The translations under genes and the position numbers were made by a program. Below the pieces are notes generated by a model. The model did not search any database. It was not told the DNA's origin and saw nothing but the letters and a program-made list of their open reading frames with translations. DNA of 40,257 bases from Candidatus Altarchaeota archaeon. GTDB taxonomy: Archaea; SpSt-1190. The DNA lies in NCBI GenBank assembly GCA_018220955.1, contig JAAOXV010000013.1, forward strand, positions 1 to 40,257, in the 5' to 3' direction. Shown piece after piece: positions 18,035 to 28,069 of this stretch; positions within the stretch are counted from its first letter, which is position 1, and every line of letters starts with the position of its first letter.

Positions 18035-18687
18035 AAAAATTTATTAGAATGGCATTATTACTCTCGACCATAATCTTCTTGTCTGGTATTTTCCTTGGAG
18101 TCAATATAGACAAGCTTCAGCAAGACCATGTTGTCGAGATTCTTAAAACAGAGTGGGATGAGCTTGAGACTGTCCAGTTGTTGTTGTTGATGACGTCTGT
18201 AAACACAACCTGCCCAGAGAGCCCTAGAGAAGTACTTTATCCAATTTACAAAAAGCTAGAGGATGCCAGACAAACCTTTGAGATTTTTTCAGATGGGCGA
18301 TTCATGCTTGATCAAGAGAGATATGATGCGATTTCCGGTGATTATCTTCATTTGAATATCCGAGCTTGGTTGATGTCCGAAGAGCTTAGGGCGAGATGTG
18401 GAGAATTTCATACAGTCGCATTCTTCTTTGTTCCTTCTGAACCAAACTGTATGGCAGAGCGAGATGTGCTTGAGGGTTTGAAAGATGAGTATGGAGACCA
18501 GTTTATGTTATTCCATATTGATATGACCCAAGAAAACCCTGCGCTCGAGAGCCTAAAAGCACTTTACGACATTCCTGGTGCGCCAGCAATCATTGTTGAT
18601 GGACAACACTTGTTCCGCGGCTTTGTTGGTAAGACTACCATAAGTGCAGTGTTTAATGATGATGAATATGAAAGCCCTGTCACTTAA
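18028..18687 (+). CDS. Membrane-anchored thioredoxin-fold-like protein
   Basis: N-terminal TM; 'VAFFFVPSEPNCMAERDVLEGL...DIPGAPAIIVDGQHLFRGFVGKT' resembles a Trx fold with cis-Pro. Confidence 0.55.
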   Translation: MVKKFIRMALLLSTIIFLSGIFLGVNIDKLQQDHVVEILKTEWDELETVQLLLLMTSVNTTCPESPREVLYPIYKKLEDARQTFEIFSDGRFMLDQERYDAISGDYLHLNIRAWLMSEELRARCGEFHTVAFFFVPSEPNCMAERDVLEGLKDEYGDQFMLFHIDMTQENPALESLKALYDIPGAPAIIVDGQHLFRGFVGKTTISAVFNDDEYESPVT

Positions 18688-19045
18688 ACAGCCTTGGGCT
18701 GAGCTGATAGTTTCTGGAAAAAAAACAATCGAGACCCGGACCTGGAACACGAAGTTCAGAGGAAAGTTTCTTGTGCATGCATCCAAAACTCTGGATAGAC
18801 TGGCTTGTCAGCGCTTTGGGTTTGATACTCATGAGCTTGAACAAGGCGCAATAATTGGTCAGGCCGAGCTGGTTGATACAAAAGAGTATATGACTCAACA
18901 GGACTATTTGGATGATTCAGAAAAGCATCTGGCTGCCCATTGGGAGTTCAAGAGACCAAAGTTTGGTTTTGTTTTGGTTGATGTTACAAGACTTAAGCCA
19001 ATCAAGTATAAGGGCGCGCTTGGATTTTTTGAAACACAAATCTAA
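18668..19045 (+). CDS. ASCH-domain protein
   Basis: 'MKALSLKQPWAELIVSGKKTIETRTWNTKFRGKFLVHASK' is a typical ASCH N-terminus. Confidence 0.9.
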   Translation: MKALSLKQPWAELIVSGKKTIETRTWNTKFRGKFLVHASKTLDRLACQRFGFDTHELEQGAIIGQAELVDTKEYMTQQDYLDDSEKHLAAHWEFKRPKFGFVLVDVTRLKPIKYKGALGFFETQI

Positions 19046-19785
19046 TCCACATCAATTCTAGGTGCCAACACATATACAAGCTGAACATTATCATCCTTAA
19101 ACTCCAGCCTGAGTGGATAATCTGTTTTGAATTCTATGCTTGCAAGTGAACCGATTTTTGTTCCTTTCATCATTTTTGATAGGTACTCCAGACTGTACTT
19201 GGCCCTTGCACCGCCTTTGACATCAATCGACTCAAGACCCTTGTCCTTTTTTAGAATGGTTTCTGTTTCACCCAAGTCACCTTGGGCAATCAAGTGCATA
19301 GTATCATGTTTTGCTACAAAAACGACCGCATCGCTGACCACAGATGCATCATCCACTGACTCCTTTAACAGGTTAGACTCCATTATTAGCTCTGCAGTAA
19401 ATTGCAGGTTCGGTTCTTGTTTTGGTCCACCCTCTAAAGCGAGCAGCGGTATTGAAAACTTTCTGGTTGCCCTACCAGCAAACTCTAGCTCAAGCTTGCC
19501 AGCCGATATGCTTAGATTCATTGTGTCAGTTCTACCAACCCTTCGCAGAACCTGATACAACTTATCCATATTGATACCAATACTGGTTTCTTCATCGATT
19601 TCATATGACTCAAAAGCTGATTTATCTATAGTGATGCCAATCATTGCAACATTTGCAGGGTCAGTCGCCCTCAACAGCATTCCGGTTTTTGAGAACTGGA
19701 TTATCACATCGTCCTTGACTAGCTCATAGGCTGCCTTAATCAGATTGACTAACAAGCTCGGATCGTTCAGTCTTGCTCCAAACAT
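19042..19785 (-). CDS. pcn: DNA polymerase sliding clamp (PCNA)
   Basis: 'MFGARLNDPSLLVNLIKAAYELVKDDVIIQFSKTGMLLRATDPANVAM' and C-terminal 'VLAPRID'; GGAGGT before ATG 19785. Confidence 0.95.
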   Translation of the reverse strand: MFGARLNDPSLLVNLIKAAYELVKDDVIIQFSKTGMLLRATDPANVAMIGITIDKSAFESYEIDEETSIGINMDKLYQVLRRVGRTDTMNLSISAGKLELEFAGRATRKFSIPLLALEGGPKQEPNLQFTAELIMESNLLKESVDDASVVSDAVVFVAKHDTMHLIAQGDLGETETILKKDKGLESIDVKGGARAKYSLEYLSKMMKGTKIGSLASIEFKTDYPLRLEFKDDNVQLVYVLAPRIDVD

Positions 19786-20095
19786 TTTTCCATACCTCCA
19801 ATATATTTTTGTAATTCTCAGGTTCAAATCCTTTGACTCTTCTTAAGATTTCCCCATCTATCCCAGATTCGCCGGCCCAGCCAATAACTGTAACCTGCAC
19901 GCCTGGCTTATAGCTTTCTAGTCGTTCTATCATCTCAATAGAGTTGAAAAACACGCTCTTTGAGCCAGACCCATCATCAATGATTATTTTTCCATTATCT
20001 TGCTCAACCGAAACCACAGTGCCATAAACTCGGACTCGCTTGTCAGCTGGTTTTGTCTCATTCAGAACTTTTAGAACAGCTGGCCAGCGTCTCAT
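19736..20095 (-). CDS. OB-fold nucleic-acid-binding protein (RPA/Stn1-like)
   Basis: 'KRVRVYGTVVSVEQDNGKIIIDDGSGSKSVFF' OB-fold signature; overlaps pcn by 50 nt. Confidence 0.75.
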   Translation of the reverse strand: MRRWPAVLKVLNETKPADKRVRVYGTVVSVEQDNGKIIIDDGSGSKSVFFNSIEMIERLESYKPGVQVTVIGWAGESGIDGEILRRVKGFEPENYKNILEVWKNVWSKTERSELVSQSD

Positions 20096-20143
20096 TCTAA
20101 ACGCTCACTGCATAGTTTATAAATCTGCCAGACTGAATTTTTA

Positions 20144-20704
20144 GTGAACAAGCTTTTGGCATTTTTGCTGGCGGTTTCAACTGTTTTTGCAGGAGTCGAG
20201 ATTTCTCCGAATCTTGTTCAAATGTATGTCAATGAGACCATAGTCTTTAGTATAACCGCGATTGGTGAGGGTTCAATTGGGCAGCTGTATGTGACCGGGC
20301 CTGGACTTAGCTTTTCAAAAGAGATGTGGGCCGGGCCGTATGGGACTGAGACAGATATAGATTATACTGCTGAGCAAACAGGCGAATTTGAGATTGTTGC
20401 CTTTTTTGATGATAGTAATGCAAGCGCAAGTGTGACAGTTCTAGCTGCTGTTGGACCCGATAGTTTTCTGCAAGAGCTTGATGAGCTTAGACAGACTGTA
20501 TCAGATGAACAAAAGTTGAGTGAGCTTGATGCGATTCAGGAGATGTATGAACAAGGCAAACATGATCTTGCAAGAATTCAGCTTGATAACTTTGATAGCC
20601 AACAAAGCCAAGAGGAAACCGTAGTTTCCAGACTTCCAAGAATTTTGTTAATACCAATAATTGTCGTCCTAGTTGCTGTTTTAGTGCTTTATTTCGTGCA
20701 ATGA
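20144..20704 (+). CDS. Secreted/surface-anchored protein
   Basis: GTG start, signal peptide, beta-rich ectodomain, C-terminal TM; TATA (TTTATAAAT) about 26 nt upstream. Confidence 0.65.
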   Translation: MNKLLAFLLAVSTVFAGVEISPNLVQMYVNETIVFSITAIGEGSIGQLYVTGPGLSFSKEMWAGPYGTETDIDYTAEQTGEFEIVAFFDDSNASASVTVLAAVGPDSFLQELDELRQTVSDEQKLSELDAIQEMYEQGKHDLARIQLDNFDSQQSQEETVVSRLPRILLIPIIVVLVAVLVLYFVQ

Positions 20705-20738
20705 TTTATATTCTCAAGTTCTAAACCCATTTTGGGGT

Positions 20739-20954
20739 ATGGGTATGAATATATTCAATCTATGGACCGATGGGCTTGGAAGGCTCGGAGCATCACTTGT
20801 AAATTCAGTAGATGATGTAATGTCGTTTTTCCAATCTAGAGAGGTCCTTCGTGAGCTTCCCAAGACAAAACAAGGTTTTAATAGAAAGAAATTAAAGAAA
20901 ATGGTGAGGTCTTTAAAGAGGCGGGGAATGCTTGAGACGGTGTTCCTGTTATGA
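20739..20954 (+). CDS. Small basic hypothetical protein
   Basis: 71-aa ORF overlapping the ATP-grasp gene by ATGA. Confidence 0.55.
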   Translation: MGMNIFNLWTDGLGRLGASLVNSVDDVMSFFQSREVLRELPKTKQGFNRKKLKKMVRSLKRRGMLETVFLL

Positions 20955-21820
20955 AAATCGCCATATTAGGCAAAAACCCTAAAGCGTCGCCATCGAATTT
21001 AAAGATTTTTGAAAGTATGAAAAAAACCATGCCATGCACATTGTATGCCGACATACAGAAACTAAATCTCTTTGTTGGAGATGAGTGTAAAGTCTTGTAC
21101 AAAGGAAAGGACCTGGCAGAGTTTGATTTGATTTATCCAAGAATCAATCCAAGCTTGGCTGATTTTGGATACATAACTGTTAGAATGTTTGAAGATAGTG
21201 TTTATACACCCATCAGCTCAGATGCGATAAGAGCCTCACATGATAAATTTCTGACTCTTGAAGTTCTTGCGCGCGCCGGCCTACCTATTCCAAAGACTAT
21301 TCTCACAATTGGTAGAGAGAAAATGAATAAAGTGTTTGAGCAGATTGGTTTTCCAATGGTGCTTAAGCTTTTGTCAGCCTCTGGTGGGAAAGGTGTTCTG
21401 ATGGCATCTGATATTAAGGAGGCAAAGGGCATAGCAGACACACTTCATTGGTTTAAGCAACCAGTGTTTGTAGAAGAGTTTATAGAAAATCCGGGTGAAG
21501 ATATCAGACTCTTTGTTATTGGTGATGAGGTAGCAGGGGCCATGAAACGGGTGGCGAGCAAAAGCGACTTTCGGTCCAACATTCATGCTGGTGGAAAAGG
21601 TGAGAGATATGTGGCAACCCCAGAAGAAAAAGAGTTGGCAATAAAGGCCTCACAGGCAATTGGTGCAGATATAGCAGGTGTAGATATTCTTCATAGTCAG
21701 AACGGGCCGTTCATAATCGAGACTAACATATTTCCTGGACTCAAAGGAATAATGGAAGCTACCAAAAAAGATATACCAAAACTGATTGCTGGATTCTTGC
21801 ATGACAAAATCAAAGCTTGA
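20951..21820 (+). CDS. RimK/LysX-type ATP-grasp ligase
   Basis: 'GFPMVLKLLSASGGKGVLMA', 'VFVEEFIENPGEDIRLFVIGDEVAGAMKR', 'GVDILHSQNGPFIIETNIFPGLKGI'. Confidence 0.9.
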   Translation: MKIAILGKNPKASPSNLKIFESMKKTMPCTLYADIQKLNLFVGDECKVLYKGKDLAEFDLIYPRINPSLADFGYITVRMFEDSVYTPISSDAIRASHDKFLTLEVLARAGLPIPKTILTIGREKMNKVFEQIGFPMVLKLLSASGGKGVLMASDIKEAKGIADTLHWFKQPVFVEEFIENPGEDIRLFVIGDEVAGAMKRVASKSDFRSNIHAGGKGERYVATPEEKELAIKASQAIGADIAGVDILHSQNGPFIIETNIFPGLKGIMEATKKDIPKLIAGFLHDKIKA

Positions 21821-21908
21821 TATCTCCGGTTCGTTCAACTATAGTAGCGAGCAGGCCATAATATAGCGGTGACAAAAGCAACAGTGTCGCGATACCTGCA
21901 AGACTCAT
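21810..21908 (-). CDS. Candidate 32-aa single-TM protein downstream of hef
   Basis: Manual translation: MSLAGIATLLLLSPLYYGLLATIVERTGDIKL; minus strand after hef; overlaps the 3' end of the RimK-like gene. Confidence 0.35.
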   Translation of the reverse strand: MSLAGIATLLLLSPLYYGLLATIVERTGDIKL

Positions 21909-21931
21909 AGGCGGTCAGTGCACTTGTCCTA

Positions 21932-23968
21932 TTAAACTGTTTTGGTGTATGGTGAGTTTAACACCTGCCGAATCTTCTCAGCCTTCTTAGCCCCTACTCC
22001 TTCCACTGACTTAAGCTCATCTATGCTGGCTGCAAACACAGAGGCCGGACTGCCGAACTTATCGAACAATCGCCTGACCAGAGTCAGGTTTATTCCTGGC
22101 AGGGAGGCAACAAGTCTTTCCTGCATTTTGTCGAGTGTGGCTGCTTTGGCCATCTTGATACTTGGTTTTCTAGCTTCACCATGCTCACGCTTTGACAAAG
22201 CTTCCAAAAATCTAGCTGTGTCTTCTGGACTAGCTGTGAAAACAACCGGTATCTCCCAGTTGGATATCAAGCTAGCTAGTGCGCCGCGAATTGCGTTTGG
22301 ATGAACGGCCCGATGGCCGAACAGATTGTAACCTTCTATCAAGATGACTGGCTTATCATATGCCTCCTTTAGCTCAGCCAGCTGTTGGAACAAGCGTCCA
22401 TCAACAATACTATTTACAAAGTCAGCAGCCGTCTTTCGCTCCACCACCATCCTATCGCTTATTACAAAATCACCAATCGTGATTCGTTTTATCTTGACAG
22501 ACTTCAGCAACCTGGCGACTTCGAGCTCTCTATCATCAGCTATTATGAATGGACCTTTGTCACTAAAAGAACCTAATGTGATTTGAGATTTTGCTGATGG
22601 CTTGACCCCAGCTATCGCGGATGCCATTCGCTTTTCTTTGGCCCTAGTAGCATAGAAGAGCGCATCTTCCCTTGTTCCGATTGTGGCTAGTATCAGGACT
22701 TTTCCGCCTTTCCTGAGCCTACCCTTTCTTTGAATATGCCGAATTGCACTGGGAACAGGTTCGTAAAAAACAACTCGGTCGACCGACGGAATATCAATTC
22801 CTTCTTCTGCTACTGATGTGGCTATAAGCACAGAGAACTCATGATTTCTGAAAGCTTCTATAGTTTGTTTTTGCTTTTTCTGTGTCATTCCACCCTTTTG
22901 TCCACCAAATCGTTTTGCACTTATGCCGGCCTGGTCTAGTAGCTCAATCAGCTCTTCCACTTGGTCTCTATAATGTGCAAACAGGATGGCCTGTTTAATG
23001 CCAGTCAGGTATTTGACCACCAGTTTTGTTTTTGGGTGCGCCAACTTAATCGGGGTTGGCAATCTACCAGCAAGCTCCCTGCCTGCCCGGGTTTTGTCCT
23101 TGCGCATCCGGTCGATAAACCGACCATATGCCTGCATACTTTGTGTTCCCAACAGCTCGAGCGCGTGCAGACCCTTGATACTACCAGCCAGCGCGCTCAT
23201 GGCATTCGGGTCGTCTGTTACTTTGTCCTGTAGGCCAAGCAAGGTCTTTTTTCTAATCTTGGATAGGTCTGCACTTTTCAGATAACCTGTTTTTTTCAAA
23301 AATCGTAAGTATTCTCCAACTACCTTTTTAGCGTTTGAAATAACAAGCTTGTACTCAGCTGGTAAGCTTGTCTTTATCCATTGAATCTGTTTTTCCTTTA
23401 CATAAGGTCTAACATCTGAGTCATTCTCTGATCGGGTCTCGATTTGCTTGATATAAAGATTGTCGACTATCTCTTGTATCCCAGCTGTGTCAGTGCCAGG
23501 TGATGCTGTCAATGCCAAAATCAGTGGTGATTTTGATTGTTCAGTAAATTTTCTAGCAAGATAAACATAAGCATAGTTACCTGTTGCCCTGTGGGCCTCG
23601 TCAAAAACAATTAGTGAAAAATTATTTAGCTTGACTGAATCCCTCAACAAATCACTCTGCACGCTCTGAGGTGTGGCAACAAACCAGTTGCTGTTTTTCC
23701 ACAATCCCTTTCTATGTTCAGGTGAGGTTGTCCCAAGTATGGTGACTGGCTCAATTCCTGTCTGCGCTTTGATGGTTTTTGCATGTTGCTCGACCAGCGG
23801 CTTGGTTGGTGCGAGAATCAAAATCTTCCCAGTTTTTTGTCGAATCAACCCGAGCATCACTGCTATGAGGGTCTTCCCTAGTCCGGTCGGCAAAACCACC
23901 AGTGTGTTAGCCCTTACGCATTCTGCAAGAATTTTTTCTTGATAAAGTCGAGGTTTTGTGCTAATCAC
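21932..23968 (-). CDS. hef: Hef helicase/nuclease (FANCM/XPF family)
   Basis: 'LPTGLGKT', 'DEAH', 'HIQRKGRLRKG', ERCC4 nuclease 'VVERKTAADF', tandem HhH C-terminus. Confidence 0.95.
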   Translation of the reverse strand: MISTKPRLYQEKILAECVRANTLVVLPTGLGKTLIAVMLGLIRQKTGKILILAPTKPLVEQHAKTIKAQTGIEPVTILGTTSPEHRKGLWKNSNWFVATPQSVQSDLLRDSVKLNNFSLIVFDEAHRATGNYAYVYLARKFTEQSKSPLILALTASPGTDTAGIQEIVDNLYIKQIETRSENDSDVRPYVKEKQIQWIKTSLPAEYKLVISNAKKVVGEYLRFLKKTGYLKSADLSKIRKKTLLGLQDKVTDDPNAMSALAGSIKGLHALELLGTQSMQAYGRFIDRMRKDKTRAGRELAGRLPTPIKLAHPKTKLVVKYLTGIKQAILFAHYRDQVEELIELLDQAGISAKRFGGQKGGMTQKKQKQTIEAFRNHEFSVLIATSVAEEGIDIPSVDRVVFYEPVPSAIRHIQRKGRLRKGGKVLILATIGTREDALFYATRAKEKRMASAIAGVKPSAKSQITLGSFSDKGPFIIADDRELEVARLLKSVKIKRITIGDFVISDRMVVERKTAADFVNSIVDGRLFQQLAELKEAYDKPVILIEGYNLFGHRAVHPNAIRGALASLISNWEIPVVFTASPEDTARFLEALSKREHGEARKPSIKMAKAATLDKMQERLVASLPGINLTLVRRLFDKFGSPASVFAASIDELKSVEGVGAKKAEKIRQVLNSPYTKTV

Positions 23969-24033
23969 AGCTAAAATTGCTTTCAGAGTTTAAAACCAGT
24001 AGGGATAAATACAAAGTATGCCGCTGTTCATTT

Positions 24034-24672
24034 ATGGCATTAGATTTGAGCGTATTTCAATTATATGCCACAGATGTCGTATGGACCTTTGCAGAGGCTT
24101 TAGTGCTTTTGCTAGCAGGTATCATCGCAGGAAAAATATTAGGGAGAATAGTAGAAACAACTCTTAAGAAAATAAAGTTCAGAGAGACGCTAGAAAGTCT
24201 GAAAATGGAGCCAACTTTTATTGGACTTGATATAGTTGGTCTAGCCAAACTCTTTGTTCAGTGGTATACCTATCTATTCTTTATATTGGCAGCATTCCAA
24301 CTGCTCGATATACCAGCTCTTGAGCTCTTTATTCAAGAGATTCAGGCATTCCTACCCCCGATAATTGAAGCAATCTTGATTGCATATATCGGTATACAGG
24401 TTGCTGGGTATGTTAAAAGCGGTTTGGTTAAAGCAACAATGCCACAAAAGAAGTTGATAGCAACAATAACCTATTACTTCATGATATACCTGACAATGGT
24501 ACTTTCGTTGACAGCAATTTACCCAAGCGGCGCAGAACTTCTGAATTATCTGTTCATGGTGCTAATCGCATCAGCAGGATTTGGACTCTCGTTGGGAATG
24601 GGAATCGCAGTCGGACTAGGTACAAAGGACATTGTGGCTGGTAGTGTCAAGAAATATGTGAAAGCAAAATGA
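24034..24672 (+). CDS. MscS-type TM-helix membrane protein (short)
   Basis: ~5 TM helices, 'LGKILGRIVETTLKKI' and 'GLSLGMGIAVGLGTKDIVAG' typical of the MscS TM-helix family; no following beta domain. Confidence 0.7.
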   Translation: MALDLSVFQLYATDVVWTFAEALVLLLAGIIAGKILGRIVETTLKKIKFRETLESLKMEPTFIGLDIVGLAKLFVQWYTYLFFILAAFQLLDIPALELFIQEIQAFLPPIIEAILIAYIGIQVAGYVKSGLVKATMPQKKLIATITYYFMIYLTMVLSLTAIYPSGAELLNYLFMVLIASAGFGLSLGMGIAVGLGTKDIVAGSVKKYVKAK

Positions 24673-25418
24673 GACTTGAATTCCTTGGAACTGGAGGTGG
24701 GAGGTATACAACCTTTACTCAGCTCCGGGCCACTGGGGGATTCAGAATAGTCAGTGACACGACAGTTCACATTGACCCTGGACCTGGGGCGATAAGGAAC
24801 TACAAAGAGTTCCGATTCCCCCTTAATTTTTCTTTTATTTTCATAAGTCATAAGCATCTTGATCATATCAATGACATACATGTACTAATCGAGGCGATGA
24901 CACAGGGATGCAAGAGAAAGCACGGAACCGTTTTTGGTCCAAAGACTGCTATTGATTTTATTGCAGATTACTATGATGATTGGATTGAGAAACAAACAGT
25001 CAAGACAGGCGACAAGCTTAAGCTAGACAAAATGACAGCGGAATTCACTTCAACCAAACACAACGATTCTTCTGCACTTGGAGCTATCTTTTCTGATGCT
25101 CGCACAAGCGTCTGGTATAGCTCTGACACCAAGCTAATCGAGCCGCACTATAAGCTAAGGCCAGACGCAGCTATAGTGAATACTCAGCTGCCACACGGTT
25201 ATAGACCTGAGGACAGAATGAGCATAGATGGGTTGATAGACTGGGCGCAGGAAACAAAGCCAAAGCTGATTATAATGCAACATTTTGGCATGAATTTGTT
25301 GAAGCAAGGACCTGAAAAAGAAGCGCTGCGTGTTCAGGATAAGACCGGTATCAGGACCATCGCTGCCAAGGACGGACAGGTGGTTGAGCTAGAAAAAGAG
25401 ATAGAAAAGGTTATTTGA
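24669..25418 (+). CDS. Metallo-beta-lactamase-fold hydrolase
   Basis: 'GTGGGRYTTFTQLRATGGFRI', 'SHKHLDHINDI', 'MQHFGMN' motifs. Confidence 0.85.
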   Translation: MRLEFLGTGGGRYTTFTQLRATGGFRIVSDTTVHIDPGPGAIRNYKEFRFPLNFSFIFISHKHLDHINDIHVLIEAMTQGCKRKHGTVFGPKTAIDFIADYYDDWIEKQTVKTGDKLKLDKMTAEFTSTKHNDSSALGAIFSDARTSVWYSSDTKLIEPHYKLRPDAAIVNTQLPHGYRPEDRMSIDGLIDWAQETKPKLIIMQHFGMNLLKQGPEKEALRVQDKTGIRTIAAKDGQVVELEKEIEKVI

Positions 25419-25438
25419 GTCAAGATAGATAACTTGGA

Positions 25439-26581
25439 ATGAGAGCTCTGATGGTTTTTGCGCTTATAGTCATTTCAGGATTTTGCTTAGATTCGTATAA
25501 AATAGGTGCGGCAGAAATGCAATATACCGCCAACTTTTTTGTACAAGGCGATAGTGGCACCATCACGGTTTTGGAGTATCCAATAACAACCGCTCGCCAG
25601 ACTGTAAGCTGTTCATCAGACCAGCTCAAGTTTCCGCCCTATGAACTGAACATGGTCTGTAATGTGTCAACAAATCCGATTCAGAGCTTTTCTTTTGAAT
25701 CATATGAACAAATCAGCTTTACTGATTCATCAGCTGAAATGATTGAGCTGGCTCAGTCACTCAGCGCGAACTCAAGCTTTCAGACAGCTATAAACATAGC
25801 TAGTTGGATTAGAAATAACCTAGAGTATGACTCTGCCTATGGCGAGCTTGTAAGAACAGCCAGTCAGACATTTGATACCAGAAAAGGAACATGTGATGAA
25901 TGGACACATCTGTTTTTGGCCTTGATAAAATCAGTTGGATACGAAGCTAGATATGTAGCTGGTTATGCGCTTGGCTCGGCGGGTTGGGAGCCGCATGCCT
26001 GGGCAGAAGTATGGACTAGATATGGCTGGCAGGGATTTGACCTGACTTTTGGACAGTATGGTTATGTGGATGGCACTCATATAGCGTTTGCGAAAACAGC
26101 AGGCGGAACCAAGAGCTATTACAATGTTTCTTATCTTGGCTCACTCGATATAGAGGATGATATACATGTTGAGATTCTTGATTACACGGAGATTGAGCTA
26201 GTTGGAGAACTTCGGGTCGGAAACCTGACCGGCAATCAGACTACTGTGATGACACTTGATGTGAACAACCTGTTTGATTGGAAGATTGGGTTTGAAGCTT
26301 TGTATGGCCTTCCGAACAACCTGGATATCAGCTTGTTGGACGCACCACAGATAATCGTGCTTGAACCTGGAAATAACACCATTAAATGGATACTAAGAAC
26401 ACCTGAAATCGAGCAAGGCCATAGCTATGTTGTACCAATTTCTGTTGGACTCGGAAATTTTCAATTTTCCACAAGCTTTGGACTTTCACCTGAAGCTCGG
26501 TCTTTGTCTTTACCATCACAGTCTTGGTTAAGCCAGCTCTTGGAAAAACTTATTAGCTTGTTTGACCGATTTTTTGTGTGA
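25439..26581 (+). CDS. Surface transglutaminase-like protein
   Basis: Signal peptide; 'TRKGTCDEWTHLFLALIKSVGYEARYVAGY...PHAWAEVW...GFDLTF' Cys-His-Asp triad; C-terminal hydrophobic anchor. Confidence 0.88.
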   Translation: MRALMVFALIVISGFCLDSYKIGAAEMQYTANFFVQGDSGTITVLEYPITTARQTVSCSSDQLKFPPYELNMVCNVSTNPIQSFSFESYEQISFTDSSAEMIELAQSLSANSSFQTAINIASWIRNNLEYDSAYGELVRTASQTFDTRKGTCDEWTHLFLALIKSVGYEARYVAGYALGSAGWEPHAWAEVWTRYGWQGFDLTFGQYGYVDGTHIAFAKTAGGTKSYYNVSYLGSLDIEDDIHVEILDYTEIELVGELRVGNLTGNQTTVMTLDVNNLFDWKIGFEALYGLPNNLDISLLDAPQIIVLEPGNNTIKWILRTPEIEQGHSYVVPISVGLGNFQFSTSFGLSPEARSLSLPSQSWLSQLLEKLISLFDRFFV

Positions 26582-27450
26582 TAAATTTCCTAGCACTGGC
26601 TGGTCTTGCTTTGTTCTTATGGCCCTATCTAGGAGTGATTGGATATTCACTTGTTGTTTCAGTTATTCTCTATGAAATATATAAAAAACGGCCTGGAAGA
26701 CCAACAGCCATTTTATTGTCTGCTCTAACCACTATTCTGTTTATCCTATTATTTTATTTTCTATTCAATTATGCGGCCGCCCAGATTTCATCTCTGACTG
26801 AAATCTATAATAGCATTGATCCACAGGATACCCTGAACTTAACAGATATCCAGGCAGGTCCACTCAGAAACTTTATCACAAGCATATTATTCTCGATTCC
26901 AGGTATCTCTGCAAGAATTGTACTTTTTATATTTTTGATTTACTATTTTCTTTTGGATGGCCCGATTCTGGCCGGGTATCTGTTTGATATGATGCCAAAA
27001 CAAGGCAGGGAAAAGCTAAAAAAACTTCTTTGGCATAACCTTAGAACCATTATACTCGGAGTTTACCTAAGCCTGTTTTTGTTTATGAGCTACAGCTTTT
27101 TCATATTGTTTTTCTTTAAGATTCCTAATTCAATTTTTCTTACATTGGTAATAGGTTTGTTTGGAGTCTTGCCTCTTTTTGGTGGTTGGCTTGTTTATCT
27201 TTATGCGATTTATATCAAACTGATGGCTGGTGAGATTGTATCAGCGGTTGTAATTGGATTGCTTTTGCTTGCCTGGCAGCCAGTCGATTTCTGGCTTCGC
27301 CTCAAGTTCAGAGGTAAGATACATCCAGCTGTTTTCCTTATCTCACTGACAGCTGGTCTTTCTGTTTTTGGCTTTTCAGGAGTGGTGTTAGGCCCAATAA
27401 TCGTAAGTTTCTTGATGACGATTGCATCTATGAAAGAACAATCCGTTTAG
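26578..27450 (+). CDS. AI-2E/PerM family transporter
   Basis: Multi-TM; 'FGVLPLFGGWLVYLYAIYI', 'KIHPAVFLISLTAGLSVFGFSGVVLGPII'. Confidence 0.88.
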   Translation: MINFLALAGLALFLWPYLGVIGYSLVVSVILYEIYKKRPGRPTAILLSALTTILFILLFYFLFNYAAAQISSLTEIYNSIDPQDTLNLTDIQAGPLRNFITSILFSIPGISARIVLFIFLIYYFLLDGPILAGYLFDMMPKQGREKLKKLLWHNLRTIILGVYLSLFLFMSYSFFILFFFKIPNSIFLTLVIGLFGVLPLFGGWLVYLYAIYIKLMAGEIVSAVVIGLLLLAWQPVDFWLRLKFRGKIHPAVFLISLTAGLSVFGFSGVVLGPIIVSFLMTIASMKEQSV

Positions 27451-27457
27451 GATTAAT

Positions 27458-28069
27458 ATGACTTCTTACTACTCTTGTTTTGTGGACCCTTTGAAATTAG
27501 CTATGACTGATCTTTGGTATATGGAGCCACAGCTGGTTAGGATTATTGAATCAGGTGAAATGGATCCCTGGAATCTTGATTTAAAAGAGATTAGTCAATC
27601 ATATATTAAACAGTTCAAGAAAAAACAAGACTTACGGGTTTCTGGTAATGCGCTGATAATACTGGCGCTTTTGCTAAAAATGAAAAGCGATGTGTTTGAA
27701 GAAAAACAGGAAAAGCCAGAAGAGCATATGGAGCTTAAGCTTGAAGCTCCAGATATCGAAATTATCCCGCTGTCCCGAAGGGTTGAAAGAAAAGTGACAG
27801 TCTTTGAGCTACTGGATGCGTTGCGGGACGCGTTCGAGCTAGAGAAAAGAAAGATAGAGTCAAAGACTCATAGCTTTGAGCTCAAGTTTTGCATGATAGA
27901 TTTGTCCAAGATAATAGAACGACTTCTAAAAAACTTACATGGTGAAATGATAGTTGATGGGATTGGTTCCCTAAGCTTTCTCGCACTGTTACATTTGGCA
28001 ATGAAAGGGGTGATTGATATTGAGCAGCAGAGCTGGAATGGACCGCTCGTTGTTAAAAGACTGGCTTGA
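27458..28069 (+). CDS. scpA: Segregation and condensation protein A (kleisin)
   Basis: 'MEPQLVRIIESGEMDPWNLDLKEISQSYI', 'LLKMKSDV', C-terminal wHTH 'FLALLHLAMKGVIDIEQ'. Confidence 0.92.
   Translation: MTSYYSCFVDPLKLAMTDLWYMEPQLVRIIESGEMDPWNLDLKEISQSYIKQFKKKQDLRVSGNALIILALLLKMKSDVFEEKQEKPEEHMELKLEAPDIEIIPLSRRVERKVTVFELLDALRDAFELEKRKIESKTHSFELKFCMIDLSKIIERLLKNLHGEMIVDGIGSLSFLALLHLAMKGVIDIEQQSWNGPLVVKRLA

Noticed and set aside
22961-23285. Plus-strand ORFs antisense to hef
   Set aside because: hef is unambiguous on the minus strand; these are compositional shadows.
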